Source: Chrysopilus asiliformis (Eukaryota; Arthropoda; Insecta; Diptera; Rhagionidae). From it: 64,000 nt of DNA. Below the pieces are notes generated by a model that saw nothing but the letters and a program-made list of their open reading frames with translations, was not told the origin of the DNA and ran no database searches. Each line of letters starts with the position of its first letter. Position 1 is the first letter of the stretch. The DNA lies in the NCBI GenBank assembly GCA_964034945.1, contig OZ035962.1:30903943-30967942 (forward strand), written 5' to 3'. Positions 45,623 to 60,978 of the stretch are shown here, piece by piece. The translations under genes were made by a program, and so were the position numbers.

Positions 45623-48600
45623 ATGGTAATTTAACAAAATACACATTGATTTTTTAGTTTTTAGTGATACAAATTGTCTATATGATCTGCCATAAAGTGA
45701 ATTTGATTAGCCGCTATCTGTTTTCCGTAAAATATCGCTAGAAAGTGGGATTTTACAGTTGATTTTCGGGGAAAGAAAATTTTTCGTCTTATTTCCTACA
45801 CGAAAATAAAATGATATTTATTGACGACACTAAAGCGACCCAAAGGCTGAGTGTTATTTATTTTTGGTAAAGTTTTTGTATTCATCTGCCGTCCACTATT
45901 AGTGATATTGTTGCATACATCGAAAAGGTAATGTGCCAAGTCTTTGTTTTTAAAAATAAAATTATCATCTGTGGCGAATATCCGAGCTTGAAGAGGTAAA
46001 AACGCTGCAAAAAAAAAGATCATTGGGCTATTAATGCCATTTAAAAACATGAAAAGCTACGCGCTGAGGCAAGGAGGGCGTGTTGATTTGGAGTTGCAGT
46101 TCAGTTTGTTAATTGGAAATGTTTCCGGGATTCCTTAATAAACAAAAATTAGCCACCGCCAGAATTCGCAAATGCGGAAGTCACTTCAAACAAATCGTCG
46201 CCACTTGAAACAGCTGAAGTTAATGGTCAGGAGTTCTTGCCACGGTTCAAAGTGCTTTCCACGAATAGATATATTTTATTTACCTGAAATGTGTGATTCG
46301 ATTGGGCAAATCGCTGAGGTATCGTAAAATATACTAAAAACAATAAAAAAAATAACACACTTGGCTTGCATTCGATAGGCAAAAAAACTGTTTAGTTGGT
46401 TGTCTGTTAAAATGTTTGGTCAATTGTCGAAGATGCAGAAAGATTTGAAATCCTGATTAAAATCAGTTCAAAGTATTTTTCGACCTGCATTTAAATTTTT
46501 TAGATTAAAAAAATTGATTTACATGTCAAACATTATTTATTTAACGAAATTGCTATACTAATTCTATTTGACTGGCAAATAGATCAATTGTATGGTAAAC
46601 CTGCTAAATGCTTATCGGAACTCCAAAAAACGGATTTCTGACTATAATTTTAATACCTTTATATAAAGCATTAATCTTATGTTAAAAATTTAATTTTAGT
46701 ATAATTTTTTCGGCGGTTTTTTTAAAAAAGCCCCACTGGTACAGAATTTGCAGATCTATAGTTATCGTTTAAAGAAGTTTAACCCTTAGAGGCACGGAAA
46801 AATAGCAAATATTTTTAACCGTGCGGCACATGAGAAAAACGATTTTTTTTAAATTTTTTTAGTGGTACCATTTTAAAGTATCATACGGCAATGAAAGACG
46901 GTTTAATTGGTGGTACAATTTTGATACCACCGTGCAGTATTTGTTACAAAAAAGGTGGTACATCGCGTGTACCACCAAGCCTTTAAGGATTAACCCACCT
47001 GCACCGTATGACAGAATTAAAAATAACGGCTAATTGTTGGTATCAAAGGCCTACCCCTGCCACTTCACCGGCCAATCCTTGGCTTCAAGGACCTACCAAA
47101 TTTTTTAATCTTTTTAAAAGATGACTAAAGCAATAAATTTGAGTATAGACAAAATTTCATTTAGAATAGAAACCCTGATCCCCTGACCAAAATTGCTACT
47201 AGAAGATATATCAGAAGACACAAGATAGAAAAAAAAATGTAATCAAGGGGATTTCCATAAAAAATGTCAAACTGTTGTAATGTCAAACTAAATTCTATAC
47301 AAAAATCCACGAAAAAGTTTGATAATAGATTAAGGGTGGGGAGGGGGTTTGACAGCCCCTAAAGAATACCACATTGTAAAGCTAAGAGTAAATTTTTATC
47401 AAAATCCATTAATATTCACTGAATTCCTGAACAAAAAAAGAGAAAAATGATTTCCTCCTTCACCTGACCCCTTTCCCAGAGAAGAGATAAGCCGAAATTT
47501 CAGGTCAATTGATCGAGTGGTTTTCGATTTAAAGTTTTTGAAAACCGGTAAAATCAGACATCATTGATGATCAAGATTTTCTACTTTATAATTGGTAATG
47601 ATTTTCACAAAAACGGATTAAGTTATCGAAGAACAGTGGAACCAAAAACTAGCCCCCCGTTCCTAAAAGTGTGAATTGATAGTTTTAGGGTTTTTATTTT
47701 GCATTTAAAAAATATATATATATAAAAACTTAATATAATGCGTCTTTATCAATTATCTCTTTCCAGAATAAGTTAAAACCAGCCCAAAAAGATAAAGTCC
47801 GAAAATTTATATCCCTGACACAGACAGGTGAACAGACAGCGATCTACTGCTTAACACACAATGATTGGAAATTAGATTTAGCCAGCGATAATTACTTTCA
47901 AAATCCAGAGATATATTATCGTGAATTAGACCGTAAAAAAATCGAAGCATTGTTCAATAAATATCGTGATCCAAGCGATTCAGCCAAAGTGAATTCGGAT
48001 GGTGTAATACGTTTCCTCGATGATCTTAAATTAAGTCCAGAATCGAAATTAGTTTTAATAATCGCATGGAAATTTCGTGCTGAGACACAATGCGAGTTCA
48101 CAAAAGATGAATTTGTAAATGGATTCATTGATTTAGGTGTAGATAGCATAGATAAATTAAGAGCTAAATTACCAGCGTTGGAAAATGAACTCGTAGACTC
48201 AAATAAATTCAAAGATTTTTATCATTTTACATTTAATTATGCCAAGGATCCTGGGCAAAAAGGACTCGATCTGGAAATGGCAATAGCCTACTGGAATATT
48301 GTGCTGCAGGGCAAATTCAAATTTCTTGATTTGTGGTGTAAATTTTTAACGGTGCGTTCGTTTGACTGCTGGAGAATTTAAAATTACTTACAAATTCATT
48401 ATTTTATTTTGTTTTTTATAGGAAAAGCATAGAAGATCTATACCGAAAGATACATGGAATCTCTTGCTAGATTTTGCATCTCACATCGATGATACCATGA
48501 CCAATTATGATTCGGAGGGTGCTTGGCCAGTACTTATCGATGATTTCGTTGAATGGAGTCAAGAGAATTATTTTTCAAGTCAGAAAACCATATCGAGTCA

Positions 48601-48640
48601 ATTTCAAACTAATCACGGTACAAATATGAATTATGGCTAA
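45623..48640 (+). CDS. SCCRO: DCUN1D1/SCCRO-type defective-in-cullin-neddylation protein
   Basis: DCN1-like proteins act as co-E3 factors that help the NEDD8 E2 modify cullins. Coding parts: start codon only at 45623-45625 (inferred), then 47767-48351 and 48422-48640, giving 268 residues. The mature N-terminus [20 protein letters not shown] matches the UBA region (residues ~8-45). The PONY domain follows, with [39 protein letters not shown] and [37 protein letters not shown] carries two residues of the DAD patch that contacts cullin. The tail after ~240 is short and polar. A long first intron (2141 bp) contains a piggyBac-like MITE. The start exon is supported by ATG|GTAATT and by the fact that exon 2 begins exactly at the second residue of the animal protein after TTTCCAG; any other ATG|GT upstream would also satisfy the frame. 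Confidence 0.9.
46783..46989. mobile_element. piggyBac-like MITE in SCCRO intron 1
   Basis: 207 bp flanked by TTAA (46779-46782 and 46990-46993), the specific target of piggyBac elements. The left end is CCCTTAGAGGC; the right end is the reverse complement of TCCTTAAAGGC (9 of 11 identical). Internally it repeats GGTGGTAC/GTACCACC words (GTGGTACC, GGTGGTACA, GTACCACCAA) in both orientations. No coding capacity. Confidence 0.7.
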
Positions 48641-50130
48641 CGGAAAATCAATATTTTAAATCAAAAATTTATCCAATTGAACAGATAAATGAGAAAAATC
48701 AACAAATAAACAAAATTTAATTGAAAATATATATTTAAAAAAAACCATGCAGCACGCTTTATACATTTTTTCTATTACTATTCTATTTCTTGGATTATAA
48801 AACAAAATCAATTCAACAACAAACAAGAAAACAATAAAAAAAATATGTAATAATAAAAATTGTAAAATTAATAAAGTGGAAAATAATTGCAGATTTTAAT
48901 TGAAGATTAATAAGGAGACATATAATGATTAAATTAATGAGATATAAAGATATATATATATAAATATAAATGAATTAAGATTAACAAGATAAATATGTAA
49001 AATTAGCAAGTAAATTTTTGTCCACCCTCTTTTTTTCAAAAATTACAAAAACAACGTCAAGGAAAAAATATTACATGAACACACATGCATAATGATTATT
49101 AAAGGTTCATTACGCGAATTAATTATATTGTAGTTTCATTTGTTTAATATGAAAATGTGTAAATTTACCTTTGTTATTTTTTCTGTTAAATAAATCGAGA
49201 TTTTTTCTGTTACATGAAAAATATTTAGGAAATCTTCAATTTTACGAAAATTCAATAAAAGTTATATTACAGTTTGGGAAGTGCTCTATTCTCTTGTTTG
49301 TGTGAAATACGGTTGAAATTCGCTTAAACCGTTAAAGGTGCAATGTTTTTATTTTGAAAATTGTACCAAATAGGAACCTTACAAAAAAAAATCTGGTTGT
49401 TTACCGAAAAAATCGCGGGAGATGAAAAAATCTCAGCGGAAGATGAAAAAATCTTGCCGGGAGATGAAAAAATCTCAGCGGAAGATGAAAAAATCTCAGC
49501 GGAAGATGAAAAAATCTCAGCGGAAAGTTCGAAACAAGGATATCGAGGTTCGACTTATTGAGGTGAGACTGAAGGGCATTTACTATCTTACCGATCATTT
49601 TTTCATACTATGTTTTGCAGAAACAATGCGGTGATTTTTCTATTTTTTTTATTTTTCCCGCTGCGAAAAATATGGAAAACGTTTTTCTCAAATTTGGTGC
49701 ATTTTCATCGCCAAATTCGAATAAAATATTTTTCAAATTCACTCAGACACTAGCGCCGCCACCCCCAGCAAATCGAACGAGGTTTTTGTTATATTCGTTG
49801 TGTTCATCCAAAAAATGATACTGCGAAAAGAATTTCTCACGGAAACACTAATCCAGATGGCACTAGTATAGTTAAAGGGAAAGTGAATATAGTTGTAATA
49901 CAAAACAGATAAGGTGCACTTTCGTACGTATCGACTAAATTTTTTGACATTCAATTTAAAACCGTCAATTAACTTTGCAGAATTTATTTTCCTAACGTGC
50001 ATTTGGCGTAAAAATCCTACATTATTATGACCAAGTTTTAAATAGTAAATCAAAAACTCTTTTTTTCGGACTTTGCTGGAATTACCGTCAATTCTCTTCA
50101 GAACAAATTGTAAAAGCTGGCGTAGTAAAA
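48641..50130. other. Intergenic region SCCRO to p31comet
   Basis: Very AT-rich 3' flank to about 49300, then the 21 bp minisatellite at 49421-49525, then sequence with GCGCCGCCACCCCCAGC near 49751. No conserved coding segment. The p31comet promoter must lie in the last few hundred bases; no core motif was recognised. Confidence 0.5.
49421..49525. repeat. Minisatellite, five copies of a 21 bp unit
   Basis: The unit GATGAAAAAATCTCAGCGGAA is repeated in tandem. The second copy differs (TTGCCGGGA for CTCAGCGGA); the others are nearly identical. Because 21 is a multiple of three, all frames stay open: one reads as repeats of DEKISAE, another as KMKKSQR. These frames have no splice context, so I treat them as a consequence of the repeat. 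Confidence 0.9.
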
Positions 50131-51058
50131 ATGGAAGATCGAACAATTAAAATAAACACCGAATTCAATGGAGGAATTTTCACCAGAGAAGCTGGATCAC
50201 GAACAATTTTATCAATTGTAAAGTTTCTGTTGTTTCAAAGAAATCAAATTCCATTTCTCTACGAAACGTTCAAGTTTTTGGTGACAAAGATGGAAACTGC
50301 CGACACAACTACGGAGCCCCAAAACTTTAGGATGGAAAAACAAAAAGGTTTCGCGTCGGAAGTACTCAGAAACATGAGTGAACTATCGACTGTAAGTTTT
50401 GATTAAATGGAAATGTAAAAAAATGGTGTTCATTCTTTGTTTTGTAGTTTCTCCTCGAAGAATCTCAAAAGATTCGCATCGTCGGTGCTAGAATTTCATT
50501 TGGGGCAACGGCATACACCATTAAAGAAGCCTACACGATAAACTTACCTTCGATCTTTTGTCAGCATCTTTACAAAAATCATTCGTCTACTCACCAAGCG
50601 ACAGTAAATAGGATTCTCATGTAATTATACAGTATTTAACAAAAAAATCACTTCTAAATGGCCGAAACTTTACTTCTAGGTCTCTGTTAATATCAGATGA
50701 TTTACAAACAGTAATTAGCAGCAATTTAAGCCCCACAAATATGTTTTTAGAAATCTTGACCACTTCCATTGAGGAAGAATTACATTTTGACAGATTTTCT
50801 TTAAAGGAAGATCTCGATTTACCTCCCAAATGCAAACATGTAGTTATTAACTTGATTAATACGAATCAACATGAAATCAAAAATTGTTGTAAGAGACTCT
50901 CTATTTACGAGAAAGTCAAAAATATCATCTTAAATGAAAATCAGGAAAATAGCGTCGAATGCGACTCCACGAAACCCGTCAAATGCTGGGAGGCGAAGGT
51001 GGTAGTAAGAGGATTTAAGGACGTTTTGGTTAAAGGACAAAGCATTTGGGATAAATGA
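50131..51058 (+). CDS. MAD2L1BP: MAD2L1-binding protein homologue (p31comet)
   Basis: p31comet binds closed Mad2 and, with the TRIP13/Pch2 ATPase, disassembles mitotic checkpoint complexes and silences the spindle checkpoint. Exons 50131-50391, 50448-50620 and 50680-51058 give 270 residues (human 274). Landmarks: GSRTILSIVKFLLFQRNQIP near residues 29-48, aligned with the human ELLKHIMYQRQQLPLPYE region; FLLEESQKIRIVGARISFGA near 88-107; and the C-terminal CWEAKVVVRGFKDV, matching the human WFQAPVTFKGFRE strand. Splice sites GTAAGT, GTAATT and TTGTAG/TTCTAG keep the frame. Sequence is diverged between these blocks, as usual for this family and for HORMA-like proteins. It ends 1.44 kb from the end of polo, which lies on the opposite strand. 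Confidence 0.8.
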
Positions 51059-52500
51059 ATGCACTGAAAATTTTATAGACTTATCGGCGTGGTTTCACAC
51101 TTCCAAGCAATTTTATTTTTCGAGATATTTTTTATATCGTATTTCTTTAAAAATATATTTTGACATTAACTTTACTAAGTTTCAAATATCAAATTGCCAT
51201 TATTTACATTTAAACTAGTTTTATTTCCAAATCGTCTAATATAGTGTTTTAAGATGTGTGTACGATCATTTAGAGTAAGTTTCAGACATTTTCAGTGGAA
51301 TTTAAACTATGGGAATAAAAGAAATTTTTCAATAAATGGATATACTAATTAAACTCTGCAAAATGGTACCCCATCTAAGACCCGTTTGTGCGTACTGTTT
51401 CTTGAAAAATTAAGTGATGCTTACCCTACTCAAGTCCTATGAATTCTGGGACTTAAAAAGTTTAAGTAGAACATAAGTTGCCAAGTTTAGTCGGTACAAA
51501 CGGCACGAAGACATCAAAATCTCTTAAAATGATTCAATTACACTCTCACAGTCAAGGCTACGCTTTTTGGCGTCGTTTTGTATTTCTCTTTCGGATGTTA
51601 TGGACAGTTAATTAAGAAATAAACACAAGTTTGTCTTTTTTAAATATTTTTTATTGAACTAAAACCTATATTACATAAAATAGCCTTATTTAAACGAAGG
51701 TTTTATAATACTAAAAAATAGAATGTAAATTAAATAGGCGAACATTGCATTGTTTGATACATTATGTAAACATATTATGGAATAACAGTGAATTATCTAT
51801 AATCGAAATTCCATTTAACTTTGAAAAAATTTCGTTTTTGAGACGTTTCACGACGCAAACGAATATTATTTCTGAATATTCTACGAAAATAAAAATTTCA
51901 AACGAAAAAATTAACTTAAAAACAAATAAAGTGAAAGTAAGCAATGTTCGTTTCTATCGAAAAATTAACTAAACCTATTGTAAAATATGGAGGAATAAGC
52001 GGAATACATTTGACCACAAAATAACGCGATAGTTTATAGTCCATATCTCTTGCCATGATGATGATGGGATCTAATTCACAACAAGAGAAATAAAATTCTT
52101 TTAAACTCAAATATTATTTCTTTATTTCATACGGAAGATTTAAAAAGTATACAAAATTTGTGCCGCATTGAAAACTTGATGTAGTGTTAGTTAACTTTTG
52201 TTTCTATGTAAAAAATGATATCAAATGTCACTGAAAATATTGGAATGTGTGAGAGGAAAGTGAAAAAATAGTAATTTTGAAGTGTGGAAGTTGTTAATTT
52301 ACAATAACAAAAAAAAAATCAGAAAGATATAGCGGATCCATACTACGTTAAAATGAAACATTTTTGTGAAATAACGTGAATTAAGATTAAAAATAACATA
52401 AAAATAATATTAATTAAATGAAATACTTCTAATGAATATAAAATTGACATTACAAGATAATATTAATAAGATGTAATAAGAAACTATCGCCTCAAATAAC
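51059..52500. other. Convergent intergenic region between p31comet and polo
   Basis: Contains the 3' flanks of both genes. No conserved frame; the 75-codon plus frame at 51745-51972 is AT-rich and overlapped by an equally open minus frame. The 19-mer GATGATGATGGGATCTAAT at about 52057-52075 recurs at about 53457-53475 in polo intron 7. Processing signals were not resolved. Confidence 0.5.
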
Positions 52501-56538
<4,038 letters not shown>

Positions 56539-57274
56539 TTTTTCTTTTTTACGTTTGCACACTTGATGAAAATAACAATTAGTACACTAAAATACTGAAA
56601 GACCTTGCCAAATTAGCAAAAAAACAATTAACTGGACTATAAAATAGACTGATTTCTCCGGCAAATGTGCTTGAAAGTGACTGAGGAAACCGTTTCAGGT
56701 TCTGTTCAAAATTCAAACATGGATGCTTGATTTTGAAATACCCTTTTAACTGCGAATGGGGTAATATTCTGTAGTAGATTAAAGGCATTGCCGCGTTGGA
56801 GAAAAATAATTACCCAAAAAATGTTTTTATTTGTGTTAAATAAACAGTTATCTTTTGGTTTTCTGCTAATTTTCCAATAAATTGATATGTTTATTATTAA
56901 GCTTGTGATAAAGATCACTTTCTAATAAACTGTTGTCATATTCAATCGCTTTTTTTATTTTAACTGCCTCAATTTAAAAAAAAATTATTTTGGTTCTAAA
57001 AATAAATTCGCAGAAAATTGCCTTTGAAAATTTTGGGAAAGACAAAACAAAAACATTTTCCGCCCGTTGGAGAAAATGATGGGTTTTCCAAAAAAACAAA
57101 TTGTACTAGATGAATCGAACTGTAGCCAACTTCATCCGCTAACAACATTTTTGACATTTGTGGCTAGTTCTGTTCTGTGTGAAGTTGGAATTGCAAAATT
57201 TTACCTCGAGCACTGAAGCGCCGATTTGTAGCCCCGGAGAAGTTCTGTTCTGAGAAGCACCGACCGGAACCGCC
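56539..57274. promoter_or_regulatory. Divergent polo / cyclin C upstream region
   Basis: 736 bp separate the two start codons. AT-rich in the middle (about 56800-57030) and less so near each gene. The leader of cyclin C (about 57130-57274) contains TTCTGTTCTGTGTGAAGTTGG. No TATA box at a convincing place and no clear E2F or CHR-type element were recognised. Shared regulation of polo and cyclin C is possible from the layout only. Confidence 0.4.
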
Positions 57275-58132
57275 ATGGCAGGAAACTTTTGGCAAAGTTC
57301 GCACAGTCAACAGTGGATTTTGGACAGACAAGATTTAATTCGAGAAAGGCAGCTAGATCTACAAGTACTCACGGACGAAGAGTACCAGAAAATTTTCATT
57401 TTCTTCGCAAATGTTATCCAAGTTTTGGGCGAGCAGTTGAAACTTCGGCAGCAAGTGATTGCCACCGCCACAGTTTACTTCAAGAGATTCTATGCGCGGA
57501 ACTCGCTGAAAAGCATCGATCCTCTGCTTCTGGCCCCAACATGCATTTTTCTGGCCTCCAAGGTGGAGGAATTTGGTGTCATATCGAATTCTCGACTGAT
57601 CTCCACGTGCCAGACGGTAATTAAGAACAAATTCAACTACGCCTATCAGCAGGAGTTCCCGTATCGCACCACCCACATTCTCGAGTGTGAGTTCTATCTG
57701 CTCGAGAACCTAGATTGTTGCTTAATTGTATACCAGCCTTATCGGCCACTTTTGCAACTTGTTCAGGATATTGGACAGGAGGAGCAGATGCTAACATTGA
57801 CTTGGCGAATAATCAACGATTCGCTGCGAACTGATGTCTGCCTCCTGTATCCACCATATCAGGTCCACAACTACTTTATTTGCCTAAAACTTCTCTAAAC
57901 ATGGACATTCTTTCAGATTGCTATTGGTTGCCTTCAAATAGCTTGTGTGATTCTACAAAAGGACGTTCTGAAATCGTGGTTTGCTGAACTAAATGTCGAC
58001 ATGGAAAAAGTACAGGAAATCTCCAGAGCAATTGTTAATTTATTTGAATTGTGGAAGGATTGGAAGGAGAAGGAAGAAATCCAGGGACTGCTAGCTAAAA
58101 TGCCAAAACCCAAACCGGCACCGCAAAGGTAG
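57275..58132 (+). CDS. CycC: Cyclin C (Mediator CDK8-module cyclin)
   Basis: Cyclin C partners CDK8 in the kinase module of Mediator and in insects and other animals modulates transcription. Two exons, 57275-57862 and 57917-58132, give 267 residues. MAGNFWQSSHSQQWILDRQD is nearly the animal consensus start. The first cyclin fold holds LRQQVIATATVYFKRFYARN and LKSIDPLLLAPTCIFLASKVEEFG. Then come HILECEFYLLENLDCCLIVY and ALRTDVCLLYPPYQ-type sequence; the second fold ends KMPKPKPAPQR. The intron (54 bp) is short, CAG|GTCCAC to TTTCAG|ATT. Compared with the human protein the C-terminal Ser/Gln tail is missing. ATG context GCCATGG is strong. AATAAA words follow at about 58216 and 58262. Confidence 0.97.
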
Positions 58133-59227
58133 ATACAGCGTCAGGAAATCGGAGCGTTTCGACCGATGGTTGATTGTACGAATTTCGACTGTCGTTCAAC
58201 CATTAATTCGTCCGAAATAAATTCATCTTGGAGATATTTCAATCAGTTAAATTCCATTTTTAATAAATAAATTGTTTCGATAAAATAAATCTCGTTTTTG
58301 GGAGGGCGGAGAATCAAAAACATACAAAAAAAATGATTTTTTTTTCGATTTTTTCTTGCAGAATTTTTCAGGACATTCTTTCAAAATTTTCGGTTAAAAT
58401 TTAAAAGGTGGCCCAATTTACAGGGTTTGGACTGAGAGATATTTGAAATTTGACTGTTCACGTTTTCGAGATAATTGCAAAAAACTGTTTTTTTATCACT
58501 AATTCCCTGTTTAAAAAACTGTTTTTTTTTTAAATTACGGTATATCTTGATAACGGTTAGAGATATCGAGTTCTGGTAAAAGACATAACATGGAAATTTT
58601 TGTCTCCAACTTTTGTCAAGACTACTGAAAACGCGTAGTTTCATAGTAAATCTCAAAAAAACAAATTTAACATTTTAAAAAAGCTGCCATTTCGGTCAAC
58701 GGATTTTCACTCCATTCCAGGACCTAACACGCCTGTAAAATTGCATGGCTATAGCTCAAGTAGTTTTTGAAAAATCTTGTACACAGATAGATAGACATTT
58801 TTGTAATATGATTCCAATCAACCTAGAAGTGATTGGGAAATGTTTTAAGGTAAAATTAAGAAGTCGAAGTTTTTTATGCGTCGTATAAATGCGTCTTTTA
58901 TTCTGATTATCCCCTTAATAAAACAAAACCCTTTATACACTGAAAAAATTTATTAAAATTGTATTTCTTACAAATTCTTAAATTAACAATTTCAAATTAA
59001 AACCCGTTACTTAAAAAATACACAGAAACTATCAATAATAATTACGATAATGAAAATATTGATTAAAAATATCTTCTCTCAATTAAATTAAAAAAAAAAA
59101 ATTTTTTTACTAACGACTAAATTATTGTTTAAAAATATTTTCTGTTTAACGGATATTTCGTTTCTACTATCATTATATATATGTATTATATTTTTAACTA
59201 TAATTTCATTAGTTTCTGCAATGATAT
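58133..59227. other. Convergent region between cyclin C and GPALPP1
   Basis: Holds the 3' flank of cyclin C, a copy of dispersed repeat family C at 58440-58850 and a very AT-rich block (about 58920-59220) that is probably the 3'UTR of the minus-strand GPALPP1 gene. No coding segment supported. Confidence 0.55.
58440..58850 (+). repeat. Dispersed repeat family C, copy 2
   Basis: In order: CACGTTTTCGAGATAATTGC, TATCTTGATAACGG, GAGTTCTGGTAAAAGACATAA, TTTTTGTCTCCAACTTTTGTC, ACTACTGAAAACGCG, CTGCCATTTCGGTCAACGG, CCAGGACCTAACACG, AAATTGCATGGCTATAGCTC, ATCTTGTACACAGATAG and ATATGATTCCAATC. The same order appears at 24790-25150 and in reverse at 61466-61830. No terminal repeats or open frame. Confidence 0.7.
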
Positions 59228-60978
59228 TTACAAATATTTTGTTTGACCGCTTGAAAATCGTGTGTCAAGCAGCTGTGCCTTCTTGATAATCGAATTCTTT
59301 TGAGCTTCATCAAAACGATTCACTTTCAAATCGACATCACGGCTGAATGGTCGTCGCTCTGCCTTGTCAGACTTTTTCCCCTCCTGAAAAATTAGTTTTT
59401 ATTAATAAAAATCTTTAATACGAGTATAAAAACAATCACACAACGAACCTTTTTCTGCTTTTTAAGTTTTTTCCGATGTATATCCAGTAAGGATTCGTCC
59501 CTTTTATGTTTCTTTTTATGCTTCTTGGCCATGCGCTCCTGTTCCGCGTCCCTTGCCTTTTCGTATAGAAACTGGGTCTGCTCCTTCATAGATTCCGTAG
59601 TTGTTGCCTCGCTGACATGTTGTTTCTTTTTCTTTTCCTTGTCCTGCGGAGTTTCCGTCCAGCTCGAACGATCACTAAAATCTGGTCCTTCCTTTGCCCT
59701 GAATTGCCTCGCAACTGGGCCGAGATTTTTCAGGGTGTTTATCGCAGGCAATTCAAGCATCCACTCCTCTCTTACCTTAGCCGCTGGACCAGAAGACGCA
59801 GAGCTGCCATCTAGCTTCGCAAGTTTTAGTTCCAGAGCCCTTTTCTCCAATTCCAATTGAGCGGTTGTCATCATATCGGATCCGATGGGCATTGGCCCGA
59901 TTAAGCTGCCGCAGTCCTGTTCTCCGGATGATGATTCATCATCTTCGTTCCGGTGTCCGCGATCGTCCTCTTCCAAAGAGTCACTAGACACATCTTCAGA
60001 CTGCAGGTGTAGTAGTGCTTGTGGCGGAAGTGACGGCCCGAGGACTTTCTTCTTCTCAGGCTTCTGTTCGAATAAGTGAGGGGGCAGGGCTGGGCCGCAA
60101 ATGGCCACCGATTTCAGTGAACCACCATTCGAGCTCAGGGGGAGCGGAGCAGGTAGACTTGAAGCAAAATCATTACTTTTCGAACTGGAACTGGGCTTAG
60201 GCGAGATGACGGGACCGGTGGGTTTCGTTAGCTTAGGCGGCAGAATTGGACCAAAGGTCGGTTCTGGCGCCTCCCTGGTACTTTCTTCTTCCGATTCAAT
60301 GACGATCACGTCTTTAGATGAAGATGTTGGCTCTCTGAGCCTATTATTCGTACTGCGTGGTGGTGTTTTCTCCGATTTGCTGGTCATTTGCGTTGAAGAG
60401 TGCCCGGCTTCCTCAGTTTTACTGGTTGACGGCTGCTGCTGAACGTGACCACTGCGATCGTTTTGTTTCTCCGATGATTTGCTGGTGGTGCTGCTTCTCC
60501 CACTGCCATCCTTCTTCGACCGGGAGCCATGGCGATCGTCACCTTTTCGGTGGTGGTGATGCGATTTCCGATCGTCGTCCTTCTTTCGTTTTCGCTTCTC
60601 GGCCGAGTCACGTTTTCGATCGTCACGACTACGACTTCTGCTTCTTCGTTTGTCCTTCGGGTGGCTGTAGTTGGGACTTTTGCTGCTACGCCTTCGATCC
60701 TTGCTGTCGTTTCTGCGTTTTTCTCGACCAGAACTGCCACTTTTTCGGCGCTCTTTGCTGGGACTGCGGCTTCGACGGCGATCTCGGTCTCGGCTCGATG
60801 CTCTGTGATTTTTCTCCGATGGTCTTGAGTATCTTTTGTCTTCTAGCGTTCGTGGTTCATCTCGTGGTCTGCGGAGACTGGAGTACGATGAAAATGAACT
60901 GCCTTCCTTGTGCCGGGTTGATGTGGTTTTAAATCTGATTCCTGTATCGGAATCGGAACTTTCAGAATCAGACATCAT
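59228..60978 (-). CDS. GPALPP1: GPALPP motifs-containing protein (GPALPP1-like), RS-rich N-terminus
   Basis: The biochemical role of this family is not well defined. Exons 60978-59449 and 59383-59228 give 561 residues; the frame continues past 59449 but a GTTCGT donor and CAG acceptor join it to the conserved C-terminus. Residues ~1-200 are Arg/Ser/Lys/Asp-rich with many RS and KD runs and a HHHH stretch (~140-143), typical of nuclear-speckle or splicing-associated proteins. An acid-flanked VIVIESEEE at ~224-232 fits a SUMO-interacting motif. GP-x-LPP motifs: GPILPP (~243), GPALPP (295-300), GPSLPP (314-319), then GPMPIG (361). The DUF3752-type C-terminal region includes EEWMLELP (404-411), SSWTETP, ESLLDIHRKKLK and, in exon 2, RPFSRDVDLKVNRFDEAQK. 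Human GPALPP1 (about 340 aa) has no such RS region. Two ATGs lie in tandem at the start; the first was used. Confidence 0.85.

Noticed and set aside
49421..49525. CRISPR-like array
   Set aside because: Units are directly adjacent 21 bp tandem copies without spacers, in an insect-type nuclear context; it is a minisatellite.
60357..60932. 191-codon plus frame opposite GPALPP1
   Set aside because: It is the antisense of the RS-rich coding region; Ser/Arg codons give open antisense frames.
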